A DNA stretch of 64,000 nucleotides, taken from the NCBI GenBank assembly GCA_034437555.1, contig DAOTTQ010000067.1, positions 13,380 through 77,379 of the forward strand, given 5' to 3'. The notes below the pieces were generated by a model, which was not told where the DNA came from, searched no databases, and saw nothing but the letters and a program-made list of their open reading frames with translations. This stretch comes from JANWYT01 sp034437555 (lineage in GTDB: Bacteria > Chloroflexota > Anaerolineae > Aggregatilineales > Phototrophicaceae). The position numbers and the translations under genes are program-made. This document shows, in pieces, positions 37,071-45,354 of this stretch (its first letter is position 1; each line of letters begins with the position of its first letter).

Positions 37071-38186
37071 CTAATCTGCTAATAGCCGTGCGTTCTGTAA
37101 GTCCCATGATAGGCTGACATGCTCGCCTTCTTCAAATGCAAACCCGCGCTTAAATTGCGTATTTTGCATGCGTACTCGTAAAAAACTCTCGCCAATACGC
37201 ACTGTATAACGCGTGTCGGTGCCTAAATACTGCACCTGTGTTACTTGCCCTTGTACTTGTGCCGTCTGTTCGTTCTCAATCGGCGCGTTATAGAGCTTTA
37301 GCTGAATACGCTCGGGACGAATTGCTAATGTAGGCGTGGCAGAGGCGAGGACGTTGGCTTCCGTAATAAGAACGCGCACGCTTTGTTCGGCATCCAAAGC
37401 CACTTGCACTGTTTTGCCCTCTACGCTTAAAATTTGTACGGGTATAAAGTTTGTTTCACCAATGAAGTCGGCAACGAAGCGATTTTTTGGGGTTTCGTAA
37501 ATGTCGCTAGGTGTGCCAATTTGTAGCACGCGCCCCTCGCTCATGACAGCAATTCTATCCGCCATTGTTAGGGCTTCTTCTTGGTCATGCGTCACGTATA
37601 CAAACGTAATGCCTACTTCGCGTTGGAGGCTTTTTAGCTCTTCTTGCATTTCACGCCGTAGCTTAAGGTCAAGTGCGCCAAGTGGCTCATCCAGTAAAAG
37701 CACCGCAGGGCGATTAACAATGGCACGCGCCAATGCCACCCGTTGTTGTTGCCCCCCTGATAGTTCACTGGGCTTGCGTGTGGCAACCTTGGGCAAGCGT
37801 ACTAGCTCTAGGGCGTGATGAGCGCGTTTTTCGGCTTCTTTCTTGGGGACATGCGCCATTTGCAAGCCAAACATCACATTTTGTAAAACGCTCATGTGAG
37901 GGAACAACACATAATCCTGAAATACAGTGTTTACGGGGCGTTGAAAGGCGGGGATGCCCTGCATCGGCTGGCTGTCAATCCAGATTTCACCTGCGGTCGG
38001 TTGCTCAAAGCCGGCAATCAGGCGAAGTGTGGTTGTCTTTCCGCACCCGCTGGGACCCAGCAACGCAAAAAACTCACCGTCAAAAATTTCAAACGAGATG
38101 CCATCAACGGCACGCACACGCCCATCTTTTTGTTGGGCGTCAAACTCTTTTGCCACCCCGACAAGGCGTACTTTCTCTTGGGTCAT
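37071..38186 (-). CDS. potA: spermidine/putrescine-type ABC transporter ATP-binding protein PotA
   Basis: ATPase of a polyamine-type importer, 371 residues. Walker A GPSGCGKTT, Q-loop VFQDYVLFPHM, signature LSGGQQQR, Walker B LLLDEPLGALD and H-loop YVTHDQ are all intact. A C-terminal TOBE-like regulatory domain spans about residues 260-371. FQRPVNTVFQDY is characteristic of PotA. It comes last of the four pot genes, after potD and a hairpin, with AAGAAAGAGA as ribosome binding site. Confidence 0.92.
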   Translation of the reverse strand: MTQEKVRLVGVAKEFDAQQKDGRVRAVDGISFEIFDGEFFALLGPSGCGKTTTLRLIAGFEQPTAGEIWIDSQPMQGIPAFQRPVNTVFQDYVLFPHMSVLQNVMFGLQMAHVPKKEAEKRAHHALELVRLPKVATRKPSELSGGQQQRVALARAIVNRPAVLLLDEPLGALDLKLRREMQEELKSLQREVGITFVYVTHDQEEALTMADRIAVMSEGRVLQIGTPSDIYETPKNRFVADFIGETNFIPVQILSVEGKTVQVALDAEQSVRVLITEANVLASATPTLAIRPERIQLKLYNAPIENEQTAQVQGQVTQVQYLGTDTRYTVRIGESFLRVRMQNTQFKRGFAFEEGEHVSLSWDLQNARLLAD

Positions 38187-38212
38187 GCGGTCTCTTTCTT
38201 GTTATTTTGGTA

Positions 38213-38237
38213 AACAAGGGGCTTTTTACCCCTTGTT
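38213..38237 (-). terminator. intercistronic hairpin between potD and potA
   Basis: AACAAGGGG (38213-38221) pairs with CCCCTTGTT (38229-38237), 9 bp with a 7-nt loop. No T-run follows on the minus strand, so it probably stabilises the potD message or attenuates potA rather than ending transcription. Confidence 0.6.
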
Positions 38238-38264
38238 GTGTATCTATATCAATTGAAAAAGGGG

Positions 38265-39383
38265 TTATTGCCCCATAAAGATAAGAATTTCTTCCCAGTT
38301 TTGGGCGTAAAGTTCTTCGGCTTCGGTAACGGGCAAATAGAACTGTAGGCGGTCAAAGGCATCTTCGGGAATGTAAACCGCAGGGTTAGTAAGATAGCTT
38401 GGGATGACAAACCCACTATCAATGGCGGCTTGGTTGGTGGTGGGGTAGGCGGTGTCATTGCTAATTTGTGCGGCAACATAGGGGTCATTAAGGTAATCAA
38501 TGAACGCCTCTGCCAATGGTACGTTTTGCGCCTCTGTTAAAATCACGGCGTTGGTTACGTCAATAATGCCACCTTCTTCTGGTACAACATATTCAAAGGT
38601 ATCACATTCGCACTGGGTCATTAGGTCAAATGCTTCTGCGCTATAGGTCATTAGCATGTCGGTTTCGCCCGAACCCAAAAGTTCCTTAAACCCACCCGTA
38701 ACAGCAATCACATTCCCACTGTTTTCGCGTAAAAATTCTGCAGCAGAGAGAATTTCTTCTTCATCGAGGGTGCTGGGTGATTGACCGCGCATTAAAAAGA
38801 CAGGCGCAAACGCCCCGCGATAGTCGTCAATCCAAACGACTGCACCCTCGTAATCATACATTTGTTGCCAAGAGGTAATCTCAAAGCCCACATTTTCGCG
38901 GTTATATGCCAGCCCAAAGCTAGAGAACAGGTAAGGTACACCATACTCATTATTGGGGTCGAAGTACTGGCTTTTCCAGCGTTCAGAGGTGTTGACGGCG
39001 TTAGGAATGTTCTCAAAATTGAGCTTTTGAATGAGTTCCTCACGAATCATAATTTCAATGGCGTAATCGTTGGGGAATGCTACATCAAAGCCGGGGTTGC
39101 CTTGTCTCATGCGGGCAATCATGCTTTCGTTGGTGTCGTAAAAATCAAGTGTGACAGTGACATCACACAGGCGTTCAAATTCGGGAATGGTACTTTCGCC
39201 AATATACGAAGTCCAATTATAAACTGCCAAACTTTGCCCACTAAAACCTTCGGGGCATGTCCATTCAATGCTTCCTTCAAGAGGTTCATCAGGCGATTCG
39301 GTGGCATCTTGTGCCATAGCAACAAGGCTAAACAGGCTTGCCATCAGCATGATGATTAAAAGGCGAATTGTGGCTGTTTTCAT
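38265..39383 (-). CDS. potD: polyamine-type ABC transporter substrate-binding protein PotD
   Basis: Secreted binding protein of 372 residues with a signal peptide ending AMAQD. The mature start LAVYNWTSYIGESTIPEFE is the PotD/PotF signature. YLFSSFGLAYNRE and LMTYSAEAFDLM match the ligand-binding lobes. Polyamine specificity is by family; related proteins bind other cations or opines. Strong ribosome binding site AGGAGAAAC. It is the third gene in the order potB-potC-potD-potA. Confidence 0.9.
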   Translation of the reverse strand: MKTATIRLLIIMLMASLFSLVAMAQDATESPDEPLEGSIEWTCPEGFSGQSLAVYNWTSYIGESTIPEFERLCDVTVTLDFYDTNESMIARMRQGNPGFDVAFPNDYAIEIMIREELIQKLNFENIPNAVNTSERWKSQYFDPNNEYGVPYLFSSFGLAYNRENVGFEITSWQQMYDYEGAVVWIDDYRGAFAPVFLMRGQSPSTLDEEEILSAAEFLRENSGNVIAVTGGFKELLGSGETDMLMTYSAEAFDLMTQCECDTFEYVVPEEGGIIDVTNAVILTEAQNVPLAEAFIDYLNDPYVAAQISNDTAYPTTNQAAIDSGFVIPSYLTNPAVYIPEDAFDRLQFYLPVTEAEELYAQNWEEILIFMGQ

Positions 39384-39419
39384 GTGTTTCTCCTATAAAG
39401 ATAAAAAAAGACGGAAACA

Positions 39420-40358
39420 TTAACTAATGCGTGAGCGTGAGCTTTGGAGCATTAGGGAAATACCGACAAGAACGGTAGAAATCAGAATCATCAACGTGGA
39501 AATGGCGTTGATTTCTGGCGTTACGCCTTCTCTGATAGAGGCTTGTACATATACGGGCAGGGTAGATGTGCCTACACCGGATAGCAAGAATGAAACAATA
39601 AAATCATCGAGTGACATGGTGAATGCCAGTAACGCCCCCGAAATAATACCCGGTAACAACAAAGGGAACGTGATATGCCAGAACGCTTGCCACGCATTCG
39701 CGCCAAGGTCGGCGGCAGCTTCTTCATAGTGGGGGTTCATGTCTGCAAGGCGTGCGCGTACCACCAACGCCACATAAGAAATGTTAAACGCTACATGCCC
39801 GATGATGATAGTTCCCATGCCACTGGTAACGCGCGTGCCTGTAGACATCTGAATGAGGTCTAGCGCAATTTTGAAGAACAACGCCAATGAGAAGGCTTGG
39901 GTTACGTCCGGAATAATCAGCGGAAAGAACAAAATGCCGTCTAAGAGACGTTTGCCCCTAAACTGACCGCGTGCCATAGAGATAGCCACTAGCGTGCCAA
40001 TGACCGTACTAATGAGGGTGGCATAAACGCCCACATAAAGGCTTTTGCCCAGTGCGTCTAGCATTAGTTTGCTAGAAAATGCGCCGCTTTCCCCTAAATT
40101 ACCCACCGCGCCGTTAAAAATGGTCTCGTACCATCGCAGGCTGAAGCCTGTCCAGTGCGTTAGTGAGGATGAGGTATTGAACGAAAATAGCACCAACAGG
40201 GCAATCGGAATCCACAGGAAGGCGTACGCGCCCATAGCAGATGTCCAAAAGGTAAACTTGCCCAAACGCGAAGCCACTTTTAGGTTAAAAGGCGGTTGCC
40301 ATGACGCAGACGACAATGTAGGAAGGGTTTTTGGTTGTGCTTGTACATTGCTTGCCAT
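39420..40358 (-). CDS. potC: polyamine-type ABC transporter permease PotC
   Basis: Inner-membrane permease of 312 residues with six main helices. The EAA loop, contacting PotA, is EEAAADLGANAWQAFWHITFP. LAFTMSLDDFIVSFLLSG is a PotC hallmark. The ATG at 40358 comes 4 bp after the potB stop; a longer in-frame form to 40415 would overlap potB and has no support. An N-terminal polar stretch of about 30 residues precedes helix 1 and is longer than in E. coli PotC. Confidence 0.9.
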   Translation of the reverse strand: MASNVQAQPKTLPTLSSASWQPPFNLKVASRLGKFTFWTSAMGAYAFLWIPIALLVLFSFNTSSSLTHWTGFSLRWYETIFNGAVGNLGESGAFSSKLMLDALGKSLYVGVYATLISTVIGTLVAISMARGQFRGKRLLDGILFFPLIIPDVTQAFSLALFFKIALDLIQMSTGTRVTSGMGTIIIGHVAFNISYVALVVRARLADMNPHYEEAAADLGANAWQAFWHITFPLLLPGIISGALLAFTMSLDDFIVSFLLSGVGTSTLPVYVQASIREGVTPEINAISTLMILISTVLVGISLMLQSSRSRIS

Positions 40359-40362
40359 GGGG

Positions 40363-41226
40363 TTATGCCTTTTCTGTGTTGCCGAAGCGTGTATAAAGCA
40401 AGAGGGGAATGACAACTAGCGACAGCATGACCACACTGATGGCTGCGCCCATAGGCATATTGGGTGTGTTGCTGTTTAATTGTCGTGCCAGCAAATTACC
40501 AATCATCAAGCCTTGTGTGCCACCCAGCATATCAGGGGCAATATATGTGCCAATGGTAGGGATGAATACGAGCGCACAGCCTGCCAAAACCCCCGAAAGC
40601 GTCATGGGCAACATGACCCTAAAGAACGCCACAATGGGGTTTGCGCCCAAGTCGTAGGCGGCTTCCATGTGCTTAAAGTTAAAGCGTTCTACAACGGCAT
40701 AGATGGGCAACACCATAAAGGGCAAATAGGCATACACCAAGCCGAGTAGCACCGCGAACTCGTTGTTTAGCAATTGTTGGGGCGTTTGTGCAATGCCCAA
40801 GCTGACGAGCAAATTGTTGATGAGGCCTTCTTTTGCCAGCAAAAACCGCCATGCGTAAATGCGAATGAGCAGGTTTGACCAAAAGGGCAAAATCACTAAA
40901 AAGAGGGCAAATTGCTTACTGAAGTTGTTCTTGCGCGTAGAAATAAACACGGCAAGAGGGTAGCCTACCACCAGCGTGATAGCCATTGTAATAAATGCCA
41001 GCTGAATTGACCGCCACAGGATGGGGCTAAAAACGCCAAGTGTGCGCTCATAATGGGAGAGTGTAAGGGGTAGTTCGGGTAATCCGCCGTTACCGCGTGA
41101 CATAAAGCTAATGCCAACGACCAAGAATAACGGTATAACAAAGAAAATTCCTAGCCAAATAAACGTGGGCAATGATAGGAGGAAACTGCTATAGCTCCGC
41201 AGAAAGCCACTCAGCCGTAACGCCAT
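40363..41226 (-). CDS. potB: polyamine-type ABC transporter permease PotB
   Basis: Permease partner of PotC, 287 residues from the ATG at 41226. The EAA loop reads EAAYDLGANPIVAFFRVMLP, and GTYIAPDMLGGTQGLMIGNL is typical of PotB. Start choice is uncertain: 41226 matches the family length with a moderate AGAGGT upstream, but an in-frame TTG at 41322 has GGGAG at ideal spacing directly behind a strong promoter and would add 32 polar residues. First gene of the pot operon. Confidence 0.88.
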   Translation of the reverse strand: MALRLSGFLRSYSSFLLSLPTFIWLGIFFVIPLFLVVGISFMSRGNGGLPELPLTLSHYERTLGVFSPILWRSIQLAFITMAITLVVGYPLAVFISTRKNNFSKQFALFLVILPFWSNLLIRIYAWRFLLAKEGLINNLLVSLGIAQTPQQLLNNEFAVLLGLVYAYLPFMVLPIYAVVERFNFKHMEAAYDLGANPIVAFFRVMLPMTLSGVLAGCALVFIPTIGTYIAPDMLGGTQGLMIGNLLARQLNSNTPNMPMGAAISVVMLSLVVIPLLLYTRFGNTEKA

Positions 41227-41361
41227 GGAAGGTCTACCTCTATGGTCACTTGGGTGTACCAGTCTAAGAACATAGGATTCTCCAAAATTGGTGGACAAGG
41301 TAGGGTATAGCATAGAAAACAAAGACGAACTCCCTTAAAAAGAGTCCGCCCATTGCTTTCT

Positions 41362-41390
41362 ATTATAGCTTAAATTGAGTATGATGTAAA
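41362..41390 (-). promoter_or_regulatory. strong sigma-70 promoter of the pot operon
   Basis: On the minus strand TTTACA (41385-41390), a 17-bp spacer and TATAAT (41362-41367). Predicted transcription start near 41355, giving a leader of about 130 nt if translation begins at 41226, or about 33 nt if it begins at the TTG at 41322. Confidence 0.8.
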
Positions 41391-41408
41391 TTAGAACTGC
41401 GTATTATT

Positions 41409-44400
41409 TTACAGCCACTCCCAACGGCTAATATCGGTCATGTGGGCAACGATGCCCTGCGTTAAGGCACTCTCTAATACGGGGGGTGTAAAGAGAATGT
41501 GCGTTGCCAAGAAGTGTAACAAATACTCTCTTTGGCGTGTGGTGCGTTTCGTCATAAACCACAGCAACGCTCTCTGAATTTCTTGGATTAGGGACGTATT
41601 ATTGGGTACATAGTTCAAAAAGGCTGCCAATGCAATCGCACGATACCAATCATCGCTTATGTCATATGACAAGCTAAGAAGTTTTTCGCGCTCGTCTGCC
41701 GAAACTTTAGAGGTAACTTCCATAATCACTTTGGCTTTGTGTTCTTCACTGAGTAGAGGAAGTTGTTCCAGCCAATGTAATAGGGGCTTGTCGGGTGTAA
41801 CGAATGGCTTTAAGGGAAGCCAACCGTTGGCTTGCCCCGATAAATTGTAAATGGCGCGATTAACTAGCCGTTCATCTTCAATTTTAAGGCTACTGCGAAT
41901 GGCTTCGGCAATGTTTTCTGGCAACCATGTTTCTGGCACTTTGGGCGTGGCATCTAATGGGGTAGGGGAGGCATTGTCCTGGATGAGTGCCAGCGTACGC
42001 TCTCTAATTTCTTCGTTGGTCATGGTGTCTGCGATGGCTAAGGCTTGCGAGCGTTGGGAATCGCTTAGGGTAGGATAAAGCGCGACAAGAATATTTTGCA
42101 GGCTGTATTCGTTGTAATCAGTGCGTTTACTCTCTAAAAGTTCGAGCGTTGTCTGGCGCAAGTCATCGTTAAGATACGGTGGGATGGTTTGGAGTAATTG
42201 TAGGCTGTCCCTGACACTGCTTGTTGTAGGGGATGGCTTGCGCTTTAGCAATATGTTTAGGCGGTCTTTAAGCCAATCTTGGCGTTTTTGTGTGGGTATA
42301 TAGGGCAAAAGCGCGATAAAATTGGTATTTGTTAGGCTTTCTAGGCGGTCATCATGCCAAAAAACAGCACGTTCTTCGGGCGTAAGGTGTGGGATAAGTG
42401 AGACCAGCGTGCTTGTCCATGACCCCGTATCTTGAATAACGTTAATGGCATTGATGGCGATATTTTTGGCTTTTTGTGCCTCATCACTACTTAAAAAACC
42501 CGCCTCTAGCAAGCTGGCACACATTAGGACGCGCCGTTCTAGGTGGGTGATTTTACTGCTGATGTTAAGGGCGCGCGTGGTTGTCCATCCCTCTAAGCCA
42601 CTTCGCACCGCTTCTATGACTAGGGGAGCTTCATAATTGCCCGCGATGCTGTTTAGGCTGGTGCGAATGAGGGCGTAACGCACGCAATTGACCAAACTTG
42701 TGGGGCTTTCTGCGCGTTCTATTTGTAAAAGGGCATCACTTTGTGCGACATCTTTCCATGCCGTCATTAGGTCTGCAATATAGCCATCATATAAATAGCT
42801 CGATTGCTTAACGCGCATATGAAACCACTCGGCATTATCAAAGAGGGCTTCCAACGCCCGTGTATCGCCCGCCTCTAACAAATGAAATACCAAATGGTCG
42901 TATAAATAGCCGTCGTCGGGGGCAGTATGCCAACCTTCGCCCGTTTGGGTGGGCTGATAGGCGGAAAGCAACCCTTGATGAAGTGTGCTTAGATTGTCTA
43001 TCTCTGCGGTCATAAAGTCACGCAGTAAGTCATGAATCACAAGGTTCTTCGTGTCACCTTCACATAAGGCTCGGGCGATGATGTCCTCTAGGAGTTCTTG
43101 TGTTTCGTCTGCTTCAAAGCCTGCTAGGGCTTGCCATAGTCGGTGTACCGCTACAAAAGGGATGCTCTCGTCTTCTTTGAAGATAGCCAATGCCACATAC
43201 AAACGGCGATGCTCGGCAGAGAGCGTGTCTAGTGACAAGCCAAACGTTTGCTCTAGGCTGTCGTGAATGTCTTCCGCTCGCCTTGATTTTAGCTTACGGG
43301 CGTTAAACGTTTCTAGCCATTCGCTGGGGCTACGTTTTTGAAGTTGTGCGCCTGCTAGTTTAAGGGCAAGGGGCAATCGTCCCAAGCGTTGGCTCATCAT
43401 GTGAATTAGGGTAGGGGGGACTTCGGCTAAAGCACCTTGCGCCCACTCTTTAAGCAAAATCACAGCTTCGGTGTCATGCATGGGTGGCACAGTGAACACC
43501 ACAAAACCCACTGAACGGGCGGTCTCTGCGTCACGTGTGGTCATGAGGGTGTGGCACGCTTCGCCCCCCATACGAAAGATGTCGGCGTGTTTTCTTTGCC
43601 AAATGTCATCGATAATCAGCAAGCACACGCTATCTTTAAGCAAGTCTGCCAGCTGTACTTTAAGGCTATCGATGGTGGGGGCGTTACTTTGTACTTGTCC
43701 CCCCAGTGCCTCAATCCATTCACGTAGTTTTTGCACCAAGTCGCCATCACTGGGGTGACTGCCCACTGTTACCCATAAAATACCATCAGGGAATGCCTCT
43801 TGAACGGTGGGTTCTTCACACAATGCCCGCGCCATAACGCTCTTACCAATGCCCCCCATGCCATGAATGGCAACGCCCAGGTTGTTTTCTAGGGATTCGC
43901 GTAAGCCCTGCATAATATCGGGGCGCATGATGTAATTGGTGGGAAGGGGCTTATGTGTGAAAAAATCACGCCGTTTGCGAGGTTGTGATATTGCCATTAC
44001 TTTATGCAACGCGCTTTGCACCAACATTGCCAATTGGTCGGGAGAATAAAAGAAGCCCACGACATGCTTGCTCATAATGCGCTCTTTGAATTGCTCCAAA
44101 CGGCTCTTTTGGGGGTCGGTATCCATAAAAGAGGGTTGCCACGCTAATTCCTGTCCGTCCTCATCTTGGTGTGCCACCACAAACAATAACATGGGGATAC
44201 CACGCTCTAACGCCCACTCATACTCTAACTCTGTAATGCCTGTAACGCTGTTACCACGCCGTACTTCACCGCTGTTTGTGGTGTACTGCATGTTTTCATC
44301 GGGGGCAAAGCCGTAACGGCGGGCGTAAATGCCCACGAAAACTTCGGCTTCTTGCACACGGTCATAGCAAAGCTGGAGTGCGTTTCGTTCTGTTGCATCA

Positions 44401-44519
44401 AAGGCTTCCATAAGAATGGGGTACGCCCCCGACCTTAAAATAACCTCTTGGACTTTAGCGCGAAACTTTAGCAGATCTTTAGAGGTGCTACTGATGAAAA
44501 CGTCAACGTGATTGGGCAT
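41409..44519 (-). CDS. DUF4062-NB-ARC STAND NTPase (NLR-like protein)
   Basis: A 1036-residue protein with the layout of bacterial NLR-like proteins. Residues 4-115 are a DUF4062 domain (VDVFISSTSKDLLKFR, ILMEAF, VFVGIYARRYG), which replaces the TIR or protease effector seen in others. Residues 195-500 are an NB-ARC module: Walker A HGMGGIGKS (219-227), Walker B CLLIIDDIW (299-307), TTRD (327-330), GRLPLAL (380-386) and an MHD-like VIHD (494-497). The C-terminal 530 residues are helical with no WD40, TPR or LRR pattern that I recognise and should be the sensor. No signal peptide or membrane segment. Family members are implicated in defence or signalling; the function here is unknown. Single gene with its own promoter. 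Confidence 0.9.
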   Translation of the reverse strand: MPNHVDVFISSTSKDLLKFRAKVQEVILRSGAYPILMEAFDATERNALQLCYDRVQEAEVFVGIYARRYGFAPDENMQYTTNSGEVRRGNSVTGITELEYEWALERGIPMLLFVVAHQDEDGQELAWQPSFMDTDPQKSRLEQFKERIMSKHVVGFFYSPDQLAMLVQSALHKVMAISQPRKRRDFFTHKPLPTNYIMRPDIMQGLRESLENNLGVAIHGMGGIGKSVMARALCEEPTVQEAFPDGILWVTVGSHPSDGDLVQKLREWIEALGGQVQSNAPTIDSLKVQLADLLKDSVCLLIIDDIWQRKHADIFRMGGEACHTLMTTRDAETARSVGFVVFTVPPMHDTEAVILLKEWAQGALAEVPPTLIHMMSQRLGRLPLALKLAGAQLQKRSPSEWLETFNARKLKSRRAEDIHDSLEQTFGLSLDTLSAEHRRLYVALAIFKEDESIPFVAVHRLWQALAGFEADETQELLEDIIARALCEGDTKNLVIHDLLRDFMTAEIDNLSTLHQGLLSAYQPTQTGEGWHTAPDDGYLYDHLVFHLLEAGDTRALEALFDNAEWFHMRVKQSSYLYDGYIADLMTAWKDVAQSDALLQIERAESPTSLVNCVRYALIRTSLNSIAGNYEAPLVIEAVRSGLEGWTTTRALNISSKITHLERRVLMCASLLEAGFLSSDEAQKAKNIAINAINVIQDTGSWTSTLVSLIPHLTPEERAVFWHDDRLESLTNTNFIALLPYIPTQKRQDWLKDRLNILLKRKPSPTTSSVRDSLQLLQTIPPYLNDDLRQTTLELLESKRTDYNEYSLQNILVALYPTLSDSQRSQALAIADTMTNEEIRERTLALIQDNASPTPLDATPKVPETWLPENIAEAIRSSLKIEDERLVNRAIYNLSGQANGWLPLKPFVTPDKPLLHWLEQLPLLSEEHKAKVIMEVTSKVSADEREKLLSLSYDISDDWYRAIALAAFLNYVPNNTSLIQEIQRALLWFMTKRTTRQREYLLHFLATHILFTPPVLESALTQGIVAHMTDISRWEWL

Positions 44520-44559
44520 AGGTTGGGTTCACTTTTCGCTTAAAAAACATGGAAATAGC

Positions 44560-44603
44560 ATAGGCTGTAAAAACTGTGATTTTCATAGCCTATATTAATT
44601 ATA
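44560..44603 (-). promoter_or_regulatory. -10 box and overlapping dyad upstream of the NLR-like gene
   Basis: A minus-strand TATAAT (44598-44603) is followed directly by an imperfect dyad with arms ATAGGCT (44560-44566) and AGCCTAT (44587-44593), partly extended by flanking A/T. The predicted transcription start falls within the dyad, about 75 bp before the start codon. This suits an operator or a leader hairpin. No good -35 at normal spacing. Confidence 0.45.
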
Positions 44604-44632
44604 GAAAAACAAATTGTAAATAGCCTGTGTTT

Positions 44633-45274
44633 TTATCCAAAGAAATTGATGAATTGCTGGGCGTGTGTCTTTGCCAATGCGTTAAGGCGCAAGTGCGCTT
44701 GTGATGTTTCACCATCGCCCACGCCCACCACATGAAAGCCCCCATTCAATGCGCCTTTAATTCCCACGTCAGAATCTTCAAACACCACCACTTCGTTAGG
44801 CAAAACATCAAGCCTGCCAGCTACCCAAACAAAGACATCGGGGGCGGGCTTTTTGTTCTTTACTGTATAACCGTCACCAATGGCATCAAACAGATGATGA
44901 AGTTGAAGTTGTTTAAGAACGGCATGGGCGTTACGGCTTGCGCTCCCTAACCCCATTTTTAAGCCAATGGCTTTGGCATCTTCTATCAGAGGACGTGTGC
45001 CTAACATGGCGTGTTCGGGTGAAAGGCTTTGAAGTAGGTCTAGGAAGTAAACGCTTTTGCGGTGCATCAGGTCATTAGCGCGGGGTTCACCCACACTTTG
45101 CCCTCTTAGGATGTATTTTAGGCTTTCTACGCGGTCGGCACCGCGCAGTACATGGCTATCTTGACGGGTAAACACCATGCCCTCTTCGTCCGCAAGGCGT
45201 TTCCAAGAGCGATAGTGTAATTCTTCTGTATCGGCAATCACGCCGTCCAAATCAAAGATAAAGGCTTTTATCAT
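44633..45274 (-). CDS. beta-phosphoglucomutase-like HAD hydrolase
   Basis: A 213-residue HAD-superfamily protein. Motif 1 DLDGVIADT carries the nucleophile and the acid/base Asp two residues later; motif 2 is GSASRN, motif 3 is KKPAPD and motif 4 is FEDSDVGI. The cap residues HYRSWKRLADEEG and LRGADRVESLKYIL resemble beta-phosphoglucomutase (interconverts beta-glucose 1- and 6-phosphate), which makes it more likely than a simple phosphatase. No maltose or trehalose phosphorylase genes are nearby to confirm this. Confidence 0.82.
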   Translation of the reverse strand: MIKAFIFDLDGVIADTEELHYRSWKRLADEEGMVFTRQDSHVLRGADRVESLKYILRGQSVGEPRANDLMHRKSVYFLDLLQSLSPEHAMLGTRPLIEDAKAIGLKMGLGSASRNAHAVLKQLQLHHLFDAIGDGYTVKNKKPAPDVFVWVAGRLDVLPNEVVVFEDSDVGIKGALNGGFHVVGVGDGETSQAHLRLNALAKTHAQQFINFFG

Positions 45275-45292
45275 GGGTGTGTGCTTGGCTTG

Positions 45293-45334
45293 GGTGTGTT
45301 TAAGTCATGATTCACATCATAACCCAAACACACC
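45293..45334 (-). terminator. hairpin downstream of the 45355-46125 gene
   Basis: Outer arms GGTGTGTTT (45293-45301) and AAACACACC (45326-45334) enclose an inner ATGAT/ATCAT stem. It lies between the secreted-protein gene and the HAD gene, both on the minus strand. No T-run, so termination is likely but not certain. Confidence 0.5.
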
Positions 45335-45354
45335 GAAACTCAAGCCTTTTTGGT

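Noticed and set aside
41409..44519. N-terminal domain as a TIR domain
   Set aside because: The motif FISSTSKDL with ME-F and the later residues match DUF4062 and not the TIR catalytic glutamate pattern.
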